From Pseudo-nitzschia pungens (lineage: Eukaryota > Bacillariophyta > Bacillariophyceae > Bacillariales > Bacillariaceae): 64,000 nt of DNA. This document shows positions 51,669-61,487 of the stretch, piece by piece. The position numbers and the translations under genes are program-made. The notes under the pieces are model-generated. The model saw nothing but the letters and a program-made list of their open reading frames with translations. It searched no databases and was not told where the DNA came from. The DNA lies in the NCBI GenBank assembly GCA_037355855.1, contig CM074763.1, positions 3,968,001 to 4,032,000 of the forward strand. Direction: 5' to 3'. Within the stretch, counting starts at the first letter, position 1; each line of letters opens with the position of its first letter.

Positions 51669-52782
51669 TGCAAGCCTGCCAGCTTTGATTACTACGTGTA
51701 CTATGTTACTGCAATTGTACAGTTGATAGCCTCATTTTGCTTCAGAAGTTTACGTTCATTGTTCATTTTGAGAGTTAAAATGTGCCGAAAATAACAGATA
51801 TTGATTGTTAACTTCACACCAATATTCTGGATGACTTCGTACCTAAGGTTAAGACCTTACCGTATCGTATTTAGGCAGATGATTTTTTCGCGCATTTATT
51901 TTTGGACCGCGCCGGGCTTTCTAATCCAAAATGGATCATTGATTATTATTTTTATTTTTTAATAAAAAAATATTACTTCGTAACCTTAATCTTACTCGTT
52001 TCCCGAAATTCTGGTTAGATTGTTAATCTTTTTAGTCAAATCTCGTGCTTCGCCCTCAAGGAGTTGCGATTTCGTTGATCTTATCTTTCATATGTACCTG
52101 TAATTACGATAGTTCTCAACAAAAGAAGAAATTACGTACTTCGTTATCGACCAATAGGATCATTGATCACGATAGGATTTTGTTTAGTCAAACGAATCTT
52201 TACTAGTAAAAAAGTATGTCCAGAATCGAAAGTAACCTTACCGGTAATTACCTCTAAAATTCATAGTATGTTCCCTTTTGAGTATACTTCGTAAGATTAC
52301 TTCATTGAGTATTTGCAACAACAAAAGCACCTCTGGAGTCTATAAATCATATACTTCGTACCTATTTTGAAAGAGGAGAGTAAGAGCTTTCTAACAAGCC
52401 ATTAGTTGTTGCTATTGGATCAATACTTTAGAAGTTAGGATTAAGGTCTTACTCCAAAAAGAACATGCGATCTATATCGCCGATTTGGGCACCCCCGCGA
52501 CTAGACGATCACCTTACTTTTTGACGGGTACCGGTAAGTTATCGGTACGGTAACCTTACCGTAAACCTTACTCTTACGTACTCGTACTCGTAATTTTCGT
52601 ACGAACACGAAAAAGGAAAGCATTTTTTGGATCGCTGATGCCAGATACGAACACCGGCGTCAACTAAATCGAAAACATACCGGTAAGATTTTACGGTAAG
52701 GTTTACCATACCGCAGATCGGGGATTGACTCCCAAAACGAAAACAGCAAAAGATAGATCAAATCCTGGACCCATTGAAGATT
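51669..52782. other. Intergenic DNA with GTAA/TACCGG motifs
   Basis: AT-rich, with repeated GTAACCTTAC, TACCGGTAA and CTTCGTA words, densest at 52510-52715. No gene is recognised. Confidence 0.6.
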
Positions 52783-55536
52783 ATGATGAAATCAGGATCA
52801 TCCAGACGAACTCAGAATTATTCTTTGGTGCTTTTCACCATTTATGGCTTCGCTACTTTGTTTACAAACAAGAGTTCCCAATCGTGCGTCAACGCATTTG
52901 TACTCGTCGGAGCGATTAACTCGTCATCCAGCGCTCTACCTGACAGAGCTTCAGCTTACAAAAGGAAAAAAACCGTAACGATGAGTCTGACCGAGCCATC
53001 GATTCAGACTGACGTAGAAAAGGACACTGACGAATTTCACCAATATGCGGCAGCTGCGGTTGACCTATCCTCAGCTCATATGTCGTCGCAATCGGTTTTG
53101 TCCGTAGTACGATCGGTTCGAAATTGGGAGCTGAATACTCGTCAAAAATATCTATATAGAATAAACCTCGCATCGCTACGAACAGATTTTGCTAGTTCGG
53201 AGACGACGGATGACACTATGATTCTACCACCGATTCCTCTGGATCCGTCAGTTCAGATGTACTTGCCATCTCCGTCAGGAGAAAAGATTGTATTGATTAG
53301 GAAGGAACAAAATAGCGAAAGTGATGAATTCATAGTTGACGTGTGGGAAGGACCTTCCCTAATTCGTCGAATAACGGTGGGTGGGAAGACGAGACATGGG
53401 AAGATGATCAATGACCCTGCTGGGTTCGGGGAACCGTCATGGAGTCCAGACGAAAAGTATTTGTTGTACTCTGCTGAAAGACTTCCTGCTACTACAGTCC
53501 CATTTTGGAGCGGGAACAACAACGGGAGCGAAGATAGTACAAAAGCTAGTGATAGAAAACAACAGCGCGGTGGGAACAACGTTTTAGGGCAAGGTCAGAC
53601 AGAAAGGTGGGGAGAGTGTTACAACGAGCAGGAGGCTATCTTGGATCTTTACATCCTGAATCTTTCAACCGGTCAAGTTGGCCGCGTTCAAAATGTTCCA
53701 AGTGCTTTCGACGAAGATAAATCACCAGAATCAGGAACGACGACGCAGTGTTCGTCGTCAATTGCTCTTGGGCAGGGCGTATGGCATCCAAATTCTTCCA
53801 AAATTGCTTTCACTGGATGGTCGGCCGATCAACCGAAACGTTTGGGTATGGTCTATTGCAAAAATCGCGCTAGCAAAGTATACGAATCAGATGTTGGATC
53901 TCTGCTAAAGAAACTCGGGAATGTATCTGAGGACGATAAAGAAAGCCAAGGTGAAGAGAACAAAGATGAGACTGACGACAATCCACACGAAATTTATACC
54001 TCTGTTTCAAGTGATCTTTTCTTTTCTAGGTCCCCGCGCTACATCGGAGAAAGTTTGGTCTTTCTTGGCAGTAGCCGTGCCTTCGTGTCGCATGATGCAT
54101 GCATAGCACTTTATCTCTGGGATCGGGAGAAGCAATCGAGTCAGAATGTCATCCCTACCATAGAAACTCCATCAAAAAACGGGGAAAAAGTTTTTGGCTT
54201 GGGATTTCCCGGCATGTTCCTCAGTCAGCTGCCAGTCAATTGTGATATCGACGGTAGATTTTTGGTGACAACAAGTCTATGGGGATCTTTCCAGCGAGTG
54301 ATTCGGGTTGATATTAAAAACGGGGTTGTTGACCTTGTCGAAATTCCTCAGTTAGATGAATTTGGAAGTCAATCATTATGTACGACGAGCACAGATGGCG
54401 ACTTGATCATCTCAGAATCTTCGTTTGATCGACCAGTTAGTCTTTGGATTGTGAGAAAAAAAGATGTGGTAAAACTTGCATCTAAAGGATGCAGTAGAAT
54501 CATAGCAAATGCGCGGCGTATTTCGAGCTTCTCTCCTATCGCTGCGTCTTCGTTTTCTCCTGTGAAATCAACTACGGATCCATCTTTCAACACGCAGGTC
54601 ATATCAATTGATTCGGATTCTATTGATGGAGCTTCATCGTCCCCCATTCAAGCTTTATTCCTTCTTCCTAAAGGCGTAAGCTCGAAGGTGCCAATGATAG
54701 TCATTCCTCATGGTGGACCTCATAGTTGTAGTTCTGCTGCTTTCTCACCTGGAATTGCATATCTCGCCAGCAAATATGCCGTCCTTTTACCAAATTATAG
54801 AGGTTCTACAGGATTTGGACAAGCATCTCTAAACTCCCTATTGACAAGGATAGGGAGAGTCGACGTTGAAGATGTCATGTTATGCGCACGGCATGCCATC
54901 GAGAATTTTTCTTGCGTTGATAGTGAGCGCATTGGAATTTGTGGAGGGAGTCACGGTGGCTTTCTCACTGCCCATTGCACGTCTCAATATCCAGAGTTTT
55001 TCAAAGCAGGTACGCAATATGAATGCTATGTTTTATCACCAACATTCTGGAAAATGTATGAACTTCTTATCTTTCGACATTCTTTGATATTTTGTTGCAT
55101 CACTCGTCCTTCTTCTGACATTTTGGAATTGTTGTTTGACTTACATTTGAAAAAAGCTGCAATGCGAAACCCTGTGACCAATATTGCCGCGATGATCACT
55201 AGTACCGATATTCCAGATTGGTGCCTAGGAGAAGCACTGGGAGAATACGATCAGTCGCATTTTCGTGGTCCAACTTCCAGCCAGATATTGAAAATGTATG
55301 AGAAGTCACCTGTATCTCTTGTTCATCAAGTGAAAACACCAACATTGGTCGCTTTAGGCTTGGTTGACTTGAGAGTACCACCAAGCCAAGGATTGGAATG
55401 GTTTCATAGTTTACGGTCGCAGGGTGTGGCAACGAAACTTTTGAAATATCCACAAGATTGCCACTCATTGAATCTTGTCACAACAGAAGCAGATCATTGG
55501 ATACATATACGTCACTGGTTCGACAGATATCTATGA
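52783..55536 (+). CDS. Acylaminoacyl-peptidase-like serine protease (S9C family), likely plastid- or ER-routed
   Basis: Join(52783..55009,55157..55536), 868 aa. S9C enzymes release N-acylated amino acids from peptides or degrade small or damaged peptides. N-terminal half: beta-propeller-like repeats (GEPSWSPDEKYLLYSAE, GVWHPNSSKIAFTGWSADQPK). C-terminal hydrolase: VIPHGGPHS, PNYRGSTGFGQ, nucleophile Ser in GICGGSHGGF (about residue 723), Asp in LGLVDLRVPPSQG and His in QDCHSLN. The 147-bp intron (GTACGC…AAAAAG) sits in FFKA|AAMRNPV and is 49 codons without a stop. Start: ATG 52783 gives a signal-peptide-like segment and CVNA|FVLVG, resembling a plastid presequence. ATG 52981 would give a cytosolic form. 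Propeller inserts rich in Asp/Glu/Lys make it longer than typical APEH (about 730 aa). Confidence 0.88.
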   Translation: MMKSGSSRRTQNYSLVLFTIYGFATLFTNKSSQSCVNAFVLVGAINSSSSALPDRASAYKRKKTVTMSLTEPSIQTDVEKDTDEFHQYAAAAVDLSSAHMSSQSVLSVVRSVRNWELNTRQKYLYRINLASLRTDFASSETTDDTMILPPIPLDPSVQMYLPSPSGEKIVLIRKEQNSESDEFIVDVWEGPSLIRRITVGGKTRHGKMINDPAGFGEPSWSPDEKYLLYSAERLPATTVPFWSGNNNGSEDSTKASDRKQQRGGNNVLGQGQTERWGECYNEQEAILDLYILNLSTGQVGRVQNVPSAFDEDKSPESGTTTQCSSSIALGQGVWHPNSSKIAFTGWSADQPKRLGMVYCKNRASKVYESDVGSLLKKLGNVSEDDKESQGEENKDETDDNPHEIYTSVSSDLFFSRSPRYIGESLVFLGSSRAFVSHDACIALYLWDREKQSSQNVIPTIETPSKNGEKVFGLGFPGMFLSQLPVNCDIDGRFLVTTSLWGSFQRVIRVDIKNGVVDLVEIPQLDEFGSQSLCTTSTDGDLIISESSFDRPVSLWIVRKKDVVKLASKGCSRIIANARRISSFSPIAASSFSPVKSTTDPSFNTQVISIDSDSIDGASSSPIQALFLLPKGVSSKVPMIVIPHGGPHSCSSAAFSPGIAYLASKYAVLLPNYRGSTGFGQASLNSLLTRIGRVDVEDVMLCARHAIENFSCVDSERIGICGGSHGGFLTAHCTSQYPEFFKAGTQYECYVLSPTFWKMYELLIFRHSLIFCCITRPSSDILELLFDLHLKKAAMRNPVTNIAAMITSTDIPDWCLGEALGEYDQSHFRGPTSSQILKMYEKSPVSLVHQVKTPTLVALGLVDLRVPPSQGLEWFHSLRSQGVATKLLKYPQDCHSLNLVTTEADHWIHIRHWFDRYL

Positions 55537-55812
55537 GGGATACATCTCATAATAACTGCTTCGTATTCGTCAACGTTCTCTTCATGAAACGTACAGGTAG
55601 TTAAACATTCCAAGAGATCAACGTGGGAGTAATAAAAGGTAGTTTTGCTGATGGATATTTAGGAGGGAAAACGCCAGACGACTCCCCCAACATTTGCTAT
55701 TGTTATTATTGATACGTATTTCGTAATATGTTCAACGTCGTGGTGCAATTCAGTAGTTCTGATTTCATTCGCTATTCGACAAATATCAAGTTTGATTTAA
55801 CAAAATTATTAG
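55537..55812. other. Convergent 3' ends of the protease and STI1-repeat genes
   Basis: 276 bp that must hold both 3' UTRs and polyadenylation sites. No separate gene. Confidence 0.6.
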
Positions 55813-57084
55813 TTACATCGAGGGCGGTGGGTTTTTCAGTTGATCCATAGCCTTCTTAACATCCTCATCAGACATTTTGGACATTTGCTCTTGGGCCTGT
55901 TGGCTCGCCTTCAACATATCTTCGGGTGACATGTTTTGCATCATTTGTTTCGCCTGTTCTCTCATTTGTGGGTTTTCTTTCAACATGGTAGCTGTTTGTT
56001 GCATCAGCTTCGGATCTACTCCCATGGCTTTCAAGCGGGCTTCTTGTGCGGGATCCATTTGTTCCATCATGTCCAAAACAGATCCCACTTCGTCGTTTGA
56101 CAAATTCTTCACTCGTTGATTGACTTCTTCCAACTCCTGCTGGCTCAAATTATCCCCGATAGTGGTTGCTGGGGCTGATGCAGTGCTCTTTGTACCACCC
56201 CTAACTTTCTTCTTCGTGGTTTTCTTCCTTGCTTCTTTGCGTGCCTCTGTCATGATGTCTTGTTCGAAGTATTCCTGTACCTCGTTCCAAACACGTTCAA
56301 AGCCAGCCCGATCAACCCTGGAAGCGCCCAAAGATCCGTCAGCCCAACATTCCTTGAGTTCACCCATTGAAAGGTCAAATTCACGATCTCCTGACAGCAA
56401 CTGAATTACAGGGAGGGAATAAAAGCCGGTGAAAGTAACACCTCCGTCCATGGGGGGGCTGCTCATAAATTCTGCTACTCGGAACATAGCGTCAACGACA
56501 TTACTATCAGAACTACTCCCAGGGCCGTTAATCATGGCGACATCTTCTTCCTCGCCTGAAACCGCATCAACCACTCCTGCATTTTGCGCCTTAATTGTTT
56601 CAACCGCTGCATTCATCTGATCTTCTGGAATATTCTGCATCACTTTGTTGGCCTTTTCCAAGTCGTCAGGTGTCATATTCTTGAGCTGTTCCTGCGCCTT
56701 TCTCGACTGCTCCAGAAGCTCGTCCGGAGACATCGTCTCCATAACTTTTTGCGCGTTCGCAACCATCGCTGGATTGTCTCGCATCATTTGCATGGTCTTC
56801 TTCATGACGTCTGGGTCCATGTTCATCGCCTTTAACGCGCTTTTCTGAATAGGGTTCATGTTTTCCATTTCTTCTAACATTCTGTCGATATCTTCGGGTT
56901 TGAGATTTTTCATCTGGTCGATCGCTGCAGCGCTCATGCTCTTTGCATATTCGTTCGGGTCGAATTTGTTCTGGAGGAACGAACTCGATGGTGCAACGGA
57001 AGCGCCACTTCGCAACGGTGCAATGAAACCATTGCCATGTTGCATCGATGCGAAAAGGGAAAATAGTAAGAATAATCTTGCCAT
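55813..57084 (-). CDS. Plastid-targeted protein with duplicated STI1-type blocks
   Basis: 423 aa, start ATG 57084. Signal peptide MARLFLLFSLFASMQHGNG followed by FIAPLRSG at residue 20, a good match to the diatom plastid cleavage motif. Two similar blocks, about residues 60-155 and 330-420, contain DRMLEEMENMNP / SVLDMMEQMDPAQ, MRDNPAMVANAQK / LKENPQMREQAKQ and METMSPDELLEQSRKAQEQL / MQNMSPEDMLKASQQAQEQ. These resemble the STI1/DP modules of Hop, Tic40 and related co-chaperones that bind Hsp70/Hsp90 clients. Between them lie an acidic linker, an uncharacterised stretch with FTGFYSLPVIQLLSGDREFDL, and a basic KKTTKKKVRGG region. No TPR is seen. A role in plastid protein import or folding is inferred. 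Confidence 0.75.
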   Translation of the reverse strand: MARLFLLFSLFASMQHGNGFIAPLRSGASVAPSSSFLQNKFDPNEYAKSMSAAAIDQMKNLKPEDIDRMLEEMENMNPIQKSALKAMNMDPDVMKKTMQMMRDNPAMVANAQKVMETMSPDELLEQSRKAQEQLKNMTPDDLEKANKVMQNIPEDQMNAAVETIKAQNAGVVDAVSGEEEDVAMINGPGSSSDSNVVDAMFRVAEFMSSPPMDGGVTFTGFYSLPVIQLLSGDREFDLSMGELKECWADGSLGASRVDRAGFERVWNEVQEYFEQDIMTEARKEARKKTTKKKVRGGTKSTASAPATTIGDNLSQQELEEVNQRVKNLSNDEVGSVLDMMEQMDPAQEARLKAMGVDPKLMQQTATMLKENPQMREQAKQMMQNMSPEDMLKASQQAQEQMSKMSDEDVKKAMDQLKNPPPSM

Positions 57085-57670
57085 GTTGGATTTGAAAGAA
57101 GACACGAGGAAGCGGAGTGGAGGAGGGATTGGCTCGTAGAACTAAGTGATTTGACGCACGACTTCTTGACGTATCTAAGGCATGCAGAGGATTTTTTCGT
57201 CTCCTGAACGGCTCTTCGTATTGATTTCAGACTTCAGACGGATTCCCCAATTTTAAATTATGAACCAGGAGTACAGTTGTATTGAATAATGATAACTGTA
57301 GTGCGCAGTGAAAGTACTTGGATTGAATAATCTTACTTCGTACTCATTATTTAGATTGCGAGTAAGGTTTACCAGTACAAGTAAGGTATTCGAAGAGCTG
57401 CTGATTGGATCCGTGTGACACGATTTTATTCGAGATCGTTGGAGAAAAAGATTACAAAACGGTAGCAAGATGGATGAATCACGATCGATGACGTTTCATC
57501 CCATTAGTGAGTGTAACCTTACCGTAACCTTACCGGTACGAGAAATGCGCTGAATTCGATTTTTTCGCGCTTTTCAAGGTCTTGTTGTATGAATCGATCC
57601 CTTCCGGAATGCAACCGACAACAAAAATCCGAAATATGGTATCGATTATGGATACACTTGTGATGGCACA
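57085..57670. other. Intergenic region between divergent STI1-repeat and Nudix genes
   Basis: 586 bp holding both promoters; GTAAGGTTTACC and GTAACCTTACCGTAACC words are at 57355-57540. No gene. Confidence 0.6.
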
Positions 57671-58288
57671 ATGAACCTGTTATCTCCATTTGCTTCACAG
57701 TTAGGTTTGGTCTGCCGGACGTCTAAATGCGTGACAATGATGGGGCATAGATTATTTTCTACAGCGGGTGACAAAACGAAGAAACCATTCTATCCTCGGG
57801 CGGCTGTCGCCGCTACTATCCAATGGACCTGTCCTCGAAAGAAAGTACACCATTATTTACTTGTACGGCGAAAAAATCCGCCTGATAAGAATAAGTGGTC
57901 GTTGCCTGGAGGCAAAATAGAATTGGGGGAAGAAGCGGTGGCAGCTGCTAAACGTGAGATTTTTGAGGAAACGCAAATCTGGAATTGCCACTGGTATCCC
58001 GACACCTTCTTGACAACAGATGCTATTGTCGTCAACAACAATCAGCAAAACGGTGAAGGGGACAAAACGTCAGAACAATATTCTTTTCATTACGTGATAG
58101 CACATTGTTTTGCCTGGGTACCAGCATGTATGAGCAAATCAAAACCGGCTCTTATCGCATCCGACGATGCTTTGAACGCTAGATGGTGGACTCTCACGGA
58201 GTTACAAAACCTTGATTGTTCGGCCAATACTATCAAAGTGATCCAGCGGGCTGAAACATTAAGCAGACTGGGGCTTCTAGCAATGTAG
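57671..58288 (+). CDS. Nudix hydrolase, probably mitochondrial
   Basis: 205 aa, single exon. Nudix enzymes hydrolyse nucleoside diphosphates linked to another group. The Nudix box GGKIELGEEAVAAAKREIFEETQI fits G-x5-E-x7-R-E-U-x-E-E-x-(G)-U, with the metal-binding REIFEE intact; the usual Gly near the end is Gln. WSLPGGKI precedes it as in ADP-ribose and NADH pyrophosphatases. The N-terminus MNLLSPFASQLGLVCRTSK…GHRLFSTAG is Arg/Ser-rich without acid residues and has an RLFS-type cleavage site, suggesting a mitochondrial presequence. The substrate cannot be read from sequence. Divergent from the STI1-repeat gene. Confidence 0.88.
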   Translation: MNLLSPFASQLGLVCRTSKCVTMMGHRLFSTAGDKTKKPFYPRAAVAATIQWTCPRKKVHHYLLVRRKNPPDKNKWSLPGGKIELGEEAVAAAKREIFEETQIWNCHWYPDTFLTTDAIVVNNNQQNGEGDKTSEQYSFHYVIAHCFAWVPACMSKSKPALIASDDALNARWWTLTELQNLDCSANTIKVIQRAETLSRLGLLAM

Positions 58289-58872
58289 AAATGAAAAAAT
58301 TACGTCGAATATATTGACATATTTTAAACCCCTCAAGTTTCACCAAGCGCTATCGTCTGAGGGCGAAAAGAGTTGATGTCCTTCATCTCGCTAATAGTTT
58401 CCACCCGTTGTGCGTTCCTTTTAAGAGCGAGTGTAGTCGAAATTTGTATTCCGGTGTGCCGTGGTTTCAAGTTGTTGTCAAACTGTTTCAATGTACGGCA
58501 TTGTCTGAGGGTTTTTCTTGAAGCTGTGTCACATATTGGAAAAGCTTTTGTCACTCCAAGCATATGCAACCTACGGGGGGTATCGATGGACGGACGGAAG
58601 CAGTTTCAATGGGTCGGAGACTAACAGCAGCATCATCACCTGCAACTTAGTCTCCAGCAAAGCGAAAACCCACAGCACACATAATTCTTGTTTGAAGCCC
58701 AATACGATGCATCTCGTTCCCTGTCAACCTGACTCAAGCCACCCCCGATGCTGTTGACTAGCCATATCGGAGAACGCAAGTCCGGCGGCGATTCACTGCA
58801 AGGGTTACTCACGCGCGCCAAATAACTGGAACGGGATATTCAGGACGGTGACTCTAGTTTCAACGGAATAGT

Positions 58873-59060
58873 CAAGTGCGGCGATCAATCATCACCATGA
58901 TTTCTGTTTGTTAGGACGTTAAGCTCCGACGCGATAGGCAAGTGCAGCAATGTGGCGCAACGCAATACAAGTGCGACGATCAATCACCGCAATGATTCCT
59001 CGTCGCTAGGATGTCGAAGCTTCGATGCAGCGAGCATAACGAACATTGAACTATGCAAAA
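58873..59060. repeat. Degenerate tandem repeat, 95-bp period
   Basis: CAAGTGCGGCGATCAATCA at 58873 and CAAGTGCGACGATCAATCA at 58968, followed by similar CAATGATT…TAGGA.GT..AAGCT stretches. Confidence 0.7.
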
Positions 59061-59210
59061 CAAACAACGAGCAGCAGGGCCTGTCCTTTAAATACTCAAG
59101 TTCCGCAAGGCGATTCGCGACCCTGTCTATCCGACACATCGAGGCGACGTCCGATTTCTTTTGATGTCATGTTTATTCGACACTGCAAGCGAGTGGTGAG
59201 CAAGACGAAG

Positions 59211-59440
59211 CTCTAACAATGCGCAATCGACTGACTCGGACGGCGACCTATCCTTTCGTGCTTCTTGCTGTACCAGCTCGACTAGCAATGATATTGTTAA
59301 GCTCTAACAATGCTTAACCGACTGACGTGGATGGCGACCTCCCCTCTCGTGCTTCTTACCGCACGAACTCGACTAGCGGTTGTATTGTTAGCTGGGGCTT
59401 ACGAGCTCGAATAGTGGTGATATTGTTAACCGGAAGGGGC
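59211..59440. repeat. Degenerate tandem repeat, about 90-bp period
   Basis: AGCTCTAACAATGC, GACTGAC, GGCGACCT, TCGTGCTTCTT, CTCGACTAGC and ATTGTTA recur in order at about 59211 and 59301, with a third shortened unit to about 59430. Confidence 0.75.
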
Positions 59441-59956
59441 GGTTGTTGAAGTTGAACAATGCAGAACACTAGTTCGAAACAATGGAGAACCAATCAACAC
59501 ACCAAGTGACAAGCAATTCGATTGATTCGTGAGGTCCTGGGGGAAACCTACTCAAGTCTCCTCCACAGCTCGCAGCTGGGAAGACTTCTTTCTAGCGTCT
59601 GAGCAGGTGTCATGTTGCTAAGGATGCTCTGAAACATGTGCACTCTTCTGGCGAAGTGTCCCGCGCTGCTCGATTATTCTCAAGAATTGAACACATAGAA
59701 GTTTTCAGGAGGGGACTTACTGATGAGATTACTGCAACCACCAGCGTTGAACTTTCCTGCTTTCGATTAAGAGGTAAGGTTTTACCACTTAGGCAACCCA
59801 CAAAGTTTTTGGGAATGCACAGTTTGGCAACTGTCAGTTTGCAAAGGGTGGTTCAGATGCTGCAGAGTATGTGCCACACATTCTTCTGGTGAGTCCCAAG
59901 CACACACTAGAGTTCTTGTGGGGTTTTTTGACGTGTGATTCTCTGCAATTCCCATA

Positions 59957-60020
59957 GGACTCCAAGTGGTAGAACGACAATTTTTCAAACAAACCTTGAA
60001 CAACAAGCAGGGAAATAAAC
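59957..60020 (-). repeat. LINE 3'-region scrap
   Basis: Minus strand matches the CCACTTGGAGTCCT to CCCTGCTTGTTGTTCAAGG part of the LINE 3' UTR (compare 60700-60768). It abuts the tail of LINE-E. Confidence 0.75.
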
Positions 60021-60127
60021 AAATTAATTAATTAATATACGTATTTAAGTAAATTTAACCACCAAAAGTGGAACTAACTTACTCAGTCTGTGACCAGACT
60101 TTAATGTTGCCACCATCAAAGAGTCAG

Positions 60128-60697
60128 GAACATTATGGAAAAAAACTTTTTTGGAAAATTTCCATATTCACGCGCATTGTGTGCGCGACTACTCTCAAAA
60201 AATCTCAGGGCACTAACGGCTCTTCTATATTTTAATCATGCAGCGCGACCATAATTTAACGGTCTTCAACCGTCATCTTTGTCCTCAAAACGATTGTCCT
60301 CAAAACGATTGTCCTCAAAACGTGTCCTCAAAGATTTTGTCCTCAACAGTCTGTCCTCAACCATTATGTCCTCAACAATTATGTCCTCAACGTTTTGTCC
60401 TCAACCTCTATGACTTCAACGTTGAGGTTGAGGACAAAACGTTGAGGACATAATTGTTGAGGACATAATGGTTGAGGACAGACTGTTGAGGACAAAATCG
60501 TTGAGGACACGTTTTGAGGACAATGGTTTTGAGGACAGTTTTGAGGACAATCGTTGAGGACACTCTACTCGTACCGTACAGCCGTTAAAGTGGAAAGAAA
60601 GCAAAAAATAGCCGTTAAAAACTACTTCAATTTTACTGCGCACAAAACGCGCAGGAATTTGGAAATTTTCTCAAAAAAACTTTTTTCCATAATGTTC
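60128..60697. mobile_element. Foldback-type element with opposed TGTCCTCAA / TTGAGGACA arrays
   Basis: 570 bp. Terminal inverted repeats start GAACATTATGGAAAAAA and extend about 60 bp with mismatches, including GCGCG-rich subterminal parts. It is flanked by CAG on both sides (60125-60127, 60698-60700), which fits a 3-bp target duplication in the LINE sequence AGTCAGGACCCC. The left arm (about 60282-60400) has nine TGTCCTCAA and the right arm (about 60425-60553) ten TTGAGGACA, spaced about 15-16 bp, so the centre can fold into one long hairpin. No protein is encoded, so it is non-autonomous. The superfamily is not assigned. Confidence 0.85.
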
Positions 60698-60840
60698 CAG
60701 GACCCCAAGTGGTAGAATGACAATTTTTTGAACAAACCTTGAACAACAAGCAGGGAAATAAACAAAACCAAGGCCCACACAAGAGGGACTTGACAGAATT
60801 TCAAATGGGAAGGAAGATAGTGGGAGAATTCCCAAGATCA

Positions 60841-61487
60841 ATAATAATATAATAATAATATACGTATTTAAATAACTTTAATCACCAAAGGTGAAACTAA
60901 ATTACTCAGTCTGTAACCAGACTTTAACGTCGCCTCCATCGAAGAGTCAGGACCCCAAGTGGCAGAACGACAAATTTTCAAACAAACCTTGAACATCAAG
61001 CAGGGAAAAAGACATACAAGTCCCACAAAATAGGGACTTGAGAGAAAGTTAGATGGGAATGTGGATATTGGGATAAGATCCAGTATCAAAAGTTATATGA
61101 CAGGATGAGAAACAGGAACAGAAGACAAAACCAAAGTACAAAGTGGAAGCACCCTAAGGTCCAGTAAGCCAGGCTCTTAAGAGAGCAGCCTCTCGTTGGT
61201 ATGGCTGCACAGGTTGGACAGGTGCTGCATACTGCTTCCTGGCAAGGTGGATGGTTGCAAGCCACTGCCTCTTGGCAGTCAGGGTGTAACCTTGTAGGAC
61301 TTGGAAAGGGGTTTGTAAAAGGGAGTGTGACTGGGGAAGTGCACCAGCTGCACCAATGGCCAATTCAGAGGTAATGGAAGCATCAAGAGATTGGTGTTGT
61401 TCAGCATCAAGGGTACCCCCAGGACCATGGAGTCGTTCATTCCGGTAAGTCCAAAGATCCCAGGAGGTGAGAAAGAACTGATGGATG
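60841..61487 (-). mobile_element. LINE-D: 647-bp LINE 3' fragment inside LINE-E
   Basis: The minus strand starts at ATCCATCAGTTCTTTC and ends in an ATT-rich tail at 60841. It is flanked by TTCCCAAGATCAA (60828-60840 region and 61488-61500), a 13-bp target duplication. It is nearly identical to LINE-B in the 3' UTR, so it is young. Confidence 0.88.

Larger units (their letters stand above)
58289..59956. other. No gene recognised; degenerate tandem repeats
   Basis: Two degenerate tandem arrays are present (58873-59060 and 59211-59440). The frames are short and unsupported, including 59638-59892. Confidence 0.55.

Noticed and set aside
60282..60553. CRISPR-like reading of the TGTCCTCAA array
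   Set aside because: Repeats of 9 bp with 6-7 bp gaps in two opposed orientations inside terminal inverted repeats; this is a foldback transposon structure.
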